NCBI GenBank assembly: GCA_022749755.1
Contig: CM040445.1
Location: 2,377,182-2,441,181 of the forward strand
DNA: 64,000 nt
Direction: 5' to 3'
From: Azadirachta indica
Taxonomy: Eukaryota > Streptophyta > Magnoliopsida > Sapindales > Meliaceae
Positions 58,701 to 64,000 of the stretch are shown piece by piece (the first letter of the stretch is position 1; the number at the start of each line of letters is the position of its first letter). A program made the position numbers and the translations under genes. The notes under the pieces were generated by a model. It did not search any database. It was not told the DNA's origin and saw only the letters and a program-made list of their open reading frames with translations.

Positions 58701-60681
58701 CACTAAATCACATCACCCTATTCAACAGTGAAGCATGCCATCATGAAAAAAGGAGGGGAGCTGAGGAACTACACACCAAAACAAAAAGAAGAGAGAAAGA
58801 GACAATACGGATTTCTGTTTCAGCAGAAAATCATTTTCCATCACATCAAGCTATGCTGTAAGTTCCTTTCAGGGAATCATATATTAATATATTGGAATTT
58901 TGCACCTTCGACTACAGAACGCATGCATGAAATACTGTGGGCAGCACTTTCGTAACTAATGGTACTCTGTGTGAAACACTAGAAAGGGGTTGAAGGTGAA
59001 TCATGTATATAAGCAGGAGTTTCCAATATATGAGGGTGCCATGAACATATAGGAGTAAAACGAATCAAAGAGGCCACAGATTAATGGGGGAATGCATCTG
59101 AAAAATATGCACGTCTGATCCTGACACTGAACAGCATAGTATACACAGAAACAGAAAGAACTGGCTTCTAAGGAAGTCGGCTGCTTTTAAAATAGTTCTC
59201 TTAAGTGAAGAATTACTCCAAAACTTGTTATTTTAAGGGCTTAAATTCTTAATTAAGGCAGATATGTTTCATTCTATGTATGATATTTCAGGTGCTTCCA
59301 ACTCGTAGTTAATTATAAGTAAAAATAAGAGTGTCATTCGATCTAAGATCCTAGTTTAGATATTGATTAGTTCATCTTCTTGATATAGGTTTCTATCAAT
59401 GTATTCCTCAAATTCTATATGCTTTGATTCCCAACCTTATTCGGCTAAAAATCCCTTGACATTTTGTCTTTGTTAGAGTATATTCTCCGTAAGCATTGTT
59501 CGTGTAAGCTTGCAATCATCTAATTGATTAATAATAGTCCACGACAAGTACCTATACAATTTTATGAACTATTTGGTGTACTGGTTGGCGCCAGTATTCC
59601 AATGAATGAATGCTCAATCTTCTTCATGAGGAGAGAAAAAGGTGAAATTAAAAGAAAAGAAAATGAATGTATTGATATACCCATGCATATATGCCAAAGA
59701 ATTGAGAGATTAGAGATAAGAAAGAAAATATATTCCAAAGAAAAGTTTATTATTCTTTCATGAACTAGCTAGGGTTCTCTAACAAACAACAAATTAAAGA
59801 ATAGGATAAAAGAAGAAAAAGAAACGGCATGCACAAAGAAATATCCTGTTTATTTTGCCCGACCAAGAAAAGCAAAAGGAAGACAAACCAGCTTCATTGA
59901 TTAAAATTTTACAGCTTTACCCATTAAAGAGTACTGATAATTTATGGTCTGCAAAGAACTACTAAAAAAAAAAAAAAAAACCACTTACAGAAAGTGTCTG
60001 TTTAGTATACTTGATTCCACTGAATTAAAAAACAATTATAAACCATTTCAGATATTAAACCGTACGCCAATAGAGAAACTTTTATCTTATTTTAGATTAT
60101 CAACAGAAATCATGACCCTAATTGGCATCTTGAGACCAATCCACTGTCCAATTCTAAAACATTATTCAAATCACAAATCTTTAGACTTTTCGGAGTACAA
60201 GAAAAGTAAGAAATTAATTAATGAATAAGTATTAAAAATAATAACTCGGGCTGAATTAATTTAAGTGAGAATGAAATGAACTAAAATGGAAAGTCTCACT
60301 CATGTGTTACCTTTGTTTCCATATCTGGTCAGGAAAAAAAATCCACACAAACCCAGGACTTAAATAATTTATAATTATTTATAAATTCATACCTGATACA
60401 TAGAAAAGGCTGTTCCCGTTACGGACAGTAAGACATAATACAGACTGCAAACCATACATAGACTGACCTATTTTGCATCACGAGTCAGATCCATGTTCAT
60501 ATCTACGCGAAAAATGAACATCACATATAAACTAGCTAGAAGCATGCATTGATCCCTCTAGGATCACAGACTGATAAGAACTGATTCTCTTATTCTTACA
60601 TGCTATTCAAATCACACCAACAAGAAGCAGCTATAAAAATAATCGCTCATTAGAGACAGGCAAAGTAGTAAGAAGGAAACA
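55706..60681. other. Intergenic region between polygalacturonase and SPIRAL1-like genes
   Basis: 5 kb without a supportable gene. Poly-T and poly-A runs lie near 57416-57436 and 57521-57536, and a poly-A run near 59964. ORFs at 56634-56822, 57873-58193, 58728-58955, 59524-59763 and 59944-60228 have no domains, no clear start context and no splice partners. The polygalacturonase promoter is at about 55706-55900 and is TATA-like near 55766. Confidence 0.55.
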
Positions 60682-61098
60682 TCACTTATCTCCAAACAAG
60701 TAACCAAGTGAGGAATCTCCACCAGGAACTGATTTCACTTTTGTTGTTGGACGATCCTGAAGAAAGAAGATTATATACTAGGTGACAAATCTAAAACCAA
60801 CATAGAAGAAAACAGTCCAAATTAATAAAGCTCACATCTTGCACAGATAAGTGTGGATCAATGTAATACTCACGGTTATGAAGTTTCCTGTGTTCTGTCC
60901 TTGAGCTCTGTGATAGTTGTTTGAGACATTTTGTTTGTGTGGAGATTGAGTATCCGGGGTTTTCTCTGGGGTGGTATCGATGCCATATGGCGGCACGATA
61001 ACAGTCTGTGAGGCTGGAGGCGCAGCTGGTTGCTCTTCAGAACTAAACAAGTAGCCCAACGAGCTCTGCCCACCGCCGTAGCTCCCACCTCTACTCAT
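60682..61098 (-). CDS. SP1L: SPIRAL1-like microtubule-associated protein
   Basis: Minus-strand exons 60874-61098 and 60682-60756 give 99 aa. The family localises to cortical microtubules and controls anisotropic cell growth; loss of SPR1 twists roots. The N-terminal GGGQSSLGYLFSS and C-terminal GGDSSLGYLFGDK are the two near-identical repeats that define SPIRAL1 proteins. Between them lie a Pro-rich variable part and the conserved YHRAQGQNTGNFITDRPTTKVKSVPGG block, which spans the intron. Length is within the usual 95-125. ATG 61098 starts the MSRGGSYGGG family N-terminus; upstream in-frame sequence lacks an ATG and has a GGCAG acceptor-like site at about 61115-61119, so a 5' UTR intron is possible. 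Confidence 0.94.
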
Positions 61099-64000
61099 GG
61101 TTGCCTGTAGATCTGCCAATCAAAAACTACAAAGGATAGGAAAGGTAAACCCTAATATATAGTGTGCTTAATTGTATGTATGTAGATAGATAATGAAGCT
61201 TTATATTTATATATATATAAAATGCGCCTGGTTGTCATTTATGCTCATCATTCAGTAGTTAGACCCAATATTTGCCTGTAGTGAATTGCAATTTGCATGC
61301 TATAAAGGGGCATCCTATGAATTACATATGTTAATTAGCTCGTGTAGATGGAAATCTTGTGCCTTGCTCATGCTTTAATGTAAGGATAATTTCTGTCATA
61401 AATGAAGCTTATCTAATGCTTTTGTCATGCAAACGAATTACGGTTGTTAACTAACTTGGTATGTTTGCTGTGTATTTTAACATCGATATTTGTAGCCCCC
61501 AAGTAACAGTGACAAGTATTAATTAATACATGTACCGAGTACATTTTTGACAAACTTTATTTGCATACGTTGATTGGCATAGACGTAACTTGAACAAAGT
61601 CTTTTCAGATGATGGGGAATGTTGTTTGAGGTGTTATCTAAAGGCAATAAGGATGAATATGTATAATATAACGATTTTGTGTACTTTAATTTTAAGCTTT
61701 CGGTTTCCTCCTAAGAAGGTGTAAGAAAATGACACCTAATTAACAAGTTGGTATCATCTGCTTCCTTTAGAAATCACACTAATCCAATTCATTGCTTGTA
61801 ATAAAGCATAGACAAAGCGTTTTTATGTTAGAAATCATGCAAGTAATTGTCATATTTAGCGGTTATAATTGCTGTTGTAGGACTAGAATTTAATAAAGAT
61901 TAATAAAATGTACAGCTCAAGCTCTATACACGGTGATATATTACAACTTGACCAATCTCTCCAACTAATTTATAAAAGAATAAATTTCAAGAACTCCAGT
62001 ATTATATCAAATATTTCTGAGCTGATACATTAGCGCCATGCAAGAAGACAGTACAAATGACTCTTCAACTGTCGATTGGCCGCCGGGTCAGTTGGTGAAA
62101 GGTCGAAATCAGGAAGACTTAAAACCAGCAATTAAAAGCAATATTAACCACATATAATTTAGAATTAGTGGTATGTAATTCCATACTGTTGACAAATAGT
62201 CAGTTAACTAACCCCTGTTAGCACACAGATTATTACTTAATACACGGTTAACATTGGCCCCACGCTTGCTGGAGTGCCGAGGCATCCATCTTGACAGGAC
62301 TCAGGATCTTGCATCTCACAATCAAATCAAAGCAATCCAACACGTCAGGATATAAAGGTGATTATACCTCACTATAAAAAGGTACGAAGAAAATTTCTCA
62401 AATTTGTGGTATACTGTAACCTATCATGAGATTAGCAAAAAATCAACCACGACAGGCTTATGTGGCTTGGGCCTAAACCGCAATTATGTTGATTAATTAA
62501 GATATAAAGATTAAAGAGAGAGCTTAAGTTGGGGTTAAATCGAGATAATTAGTGGATGACTTTAACAATAAAGGAGAATTCTAATTTGGCTGGCCAAATT
62601 ACTGTTGAGACTTGGACCCATCAGTGAATTGTATTCCTCAAATAAAAAGGGAAGATGAACGAAAGAACGTAGTTCAATTCGGATAGATATGGCTGGGTTG
62701 GAAAGGAGCCGGTAGACCAAAGGAATTCTTTCAACTAATGGTTTATGTGGCTACTTTTTCTGATTAACAATTATCGTAATCTATATATGGACATATGATC
62801 CCTCAAAAAATGTGTCATCTATCTTGTACAACTTGAGGCTCTTAAGATCCTTCAAGACATGATTAACCAGAAAAAGATATGTTATGACAAATCGAAACTA
62901 ATAATAACATCTAGATTCACATGATTAAATGAGGAATCTTTTATATTAGGTCCAGGAGAGTTGGCAAGGACTGAACTAGCCATGAAATTGTCGAGGTCTA
63001 GTCAATTATTTAGAGCCCCATATGTTTGAAACTGTTTGCTGTAGCCGATGGACCTAACAATGATGTCTATGGCCCTCAAACGACATATGTATGTCAACAA
63101 GTGTATCTTAAGGTCACTGAAAAGCTCATCAGTGGGCTGCTTGCAGTATAATTTATCTCTCAAGGAGTTTTCAGCTCTTTCAACTCAGAAACCCTATTAA
63201 ATTAAGCTAGCCTAGCTGGTTTTGTCGATATATCTATATATTTATATTTCACTAATGAAATTGCTTCCAGTGGCAAGCTTATAACATATCAACAGAAAGC
63301 TAGCTTTCCATTACTTTCCTGGAAATTCTAAAAACCCCAGAGTAAAAAAACAACTAATAAGTTGGTCGTACATTGAGCTAGAGCTGGTAAAACTTTGTAA
63401 ATGCATATATGGCCGAAAGAACAAAGGAGACCATATGTATATTCAAGGCATATCTAGAATAACACTACAAAGAAAGAATGAGAAATTCTCCTCAGCTGCC
63501 TACTAGTTTTTCAAACCAATGTAGACTTTTGATTTATGGTGGAGATTATGTATATACTTGATCTACTTCAAGTACTAAATACTTTAATTGAGTTATGGCG
63601 CGGGGTTATCATTCCTCCATAGAGTAAATATTGGAGAGGCGCCAGAAAACATGTTCTTGTATATGTCTAATGTCTTTAATTGGCACATGTATACTTGGTA
63701 TATGCTGAAGTTGCCCTAACTGCCAGCTTTTTTCTTTCCTTTTCTTTTAAAAGATGAACTTACTTTTGCTTTTGTGCCTCAAGCAATTGAGCACATTTTC
63801 AGATTTTAGCTGTTTACAACTCAGTACATACTAGATCTCCAGTAATGCATTTCAAAACTGAATGTAAACACAGTAGAGCTTGCATGATAAATCCTTTTTC
63901 CCGTTTCCTGAAAAGAAAAAGAAACCTTGTTTTTCCACGGGCATCCTGAAACTGACTTTCCAGAAAACTTCCAAGAGAGTGATAACAACATAATGGGATA
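61099..64000. other. Upstream of the SPIRAL1-like gene; no gene seen
   Basis: 2.9 kb of AT-rich sequence. I see no coding region, no tRNA and no known conserved miRNA in it. Confidence 0.5.
61203..61222 (-). promoter_or_regulatory. TATA-rich stretch upstream of the SPIRAL1-like gene
   Basis: On the coding strand this reads TTTTATATATATATAAATAT, about 105-125 bases before the start ATG, a good TATA-box position if the leader is short or contains an intron. Confidence 0.45.

Overview
The window is nuclear DNA from a flowering plant, almost certainly a eudicot. Genes are split by short GT-AG introns, intergenic DNA is AT-rich with many (TA)n, (GA)n and (CT)n/(CA)n microsatellites, and every recognisable protein belongs to a plant family: plastid MEP pathway, ACC synthase, R2R3-MYB, isoprenylated HMA protein, SPIRAL1-like. 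Species cannot be fixed from sequence alone; a woody dicot is a guess.

I reconstructed eleven protein-coding genes exon by exon. Ten are complete; the first is a 3' part. In order: DDA1 (+, last three exons, 1646-2589); ISPF/MECDP synthase (+, 3596-5937); type-1 ACC synthase (+, 10163-12656); an isoprenylated HMA-fold protein (-, 17175-17997); plastid/mitochondrial monodehydroascorbate reductase (-, 16 exons, 20576-25282); ROH1/BPS1-like protein (-, single exon, 26786-27955); MYB103-type R2R3-MYB (+, 34503-36184); ribosomal protein eS10 (+, 39026-40695); cytosolic HSP90 (-, 43141-46179); MPK4-type MAP kinase (+, 49342-52644); a GH28 polygalacturonase-like protein (-, 53389-55705); and a SPIRAL1-like microtubule protein (-, 60682-61098). 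That is twelve loci including the partial DDA1. Reading frame and phase were checked across every intron listed.

The space between genes is AT-rich. The largest gaps are about 6.5 kb upstream of the MYB gene, 5 kb between the polygalacturonase and the SPIRAL1-like gene, 4.5 kb after ACC synthase and 4.2 kb before it. They hold microsatellites, one well-supported short inverted-repeat transposon with a target-site duplication (30605-30877), and one weaker candidate element (9066-9699).

The genes do not form a pathway or a metabolic cluster. As I recall the Arabidopsis map, the gene order preserves several neighbour pairs found on different Arabidopsis chromosomes (MYB103-ROH1-MDAR6-HMA-ISPF; HSP90.1-RPS10; ACS2-MPK11; DDA1-RPS10), so the window looks like an ancestral eudicot block that Arabidopsis fractionated. 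I saw no convincing new biological system. The most useful second looks are the synteny, a perfect 126-bp tandem duplication in an ISPF intron, the small transposon, the polygalacturonase lacking its usual histidine, and an unexplained open frame at 20320-20526.
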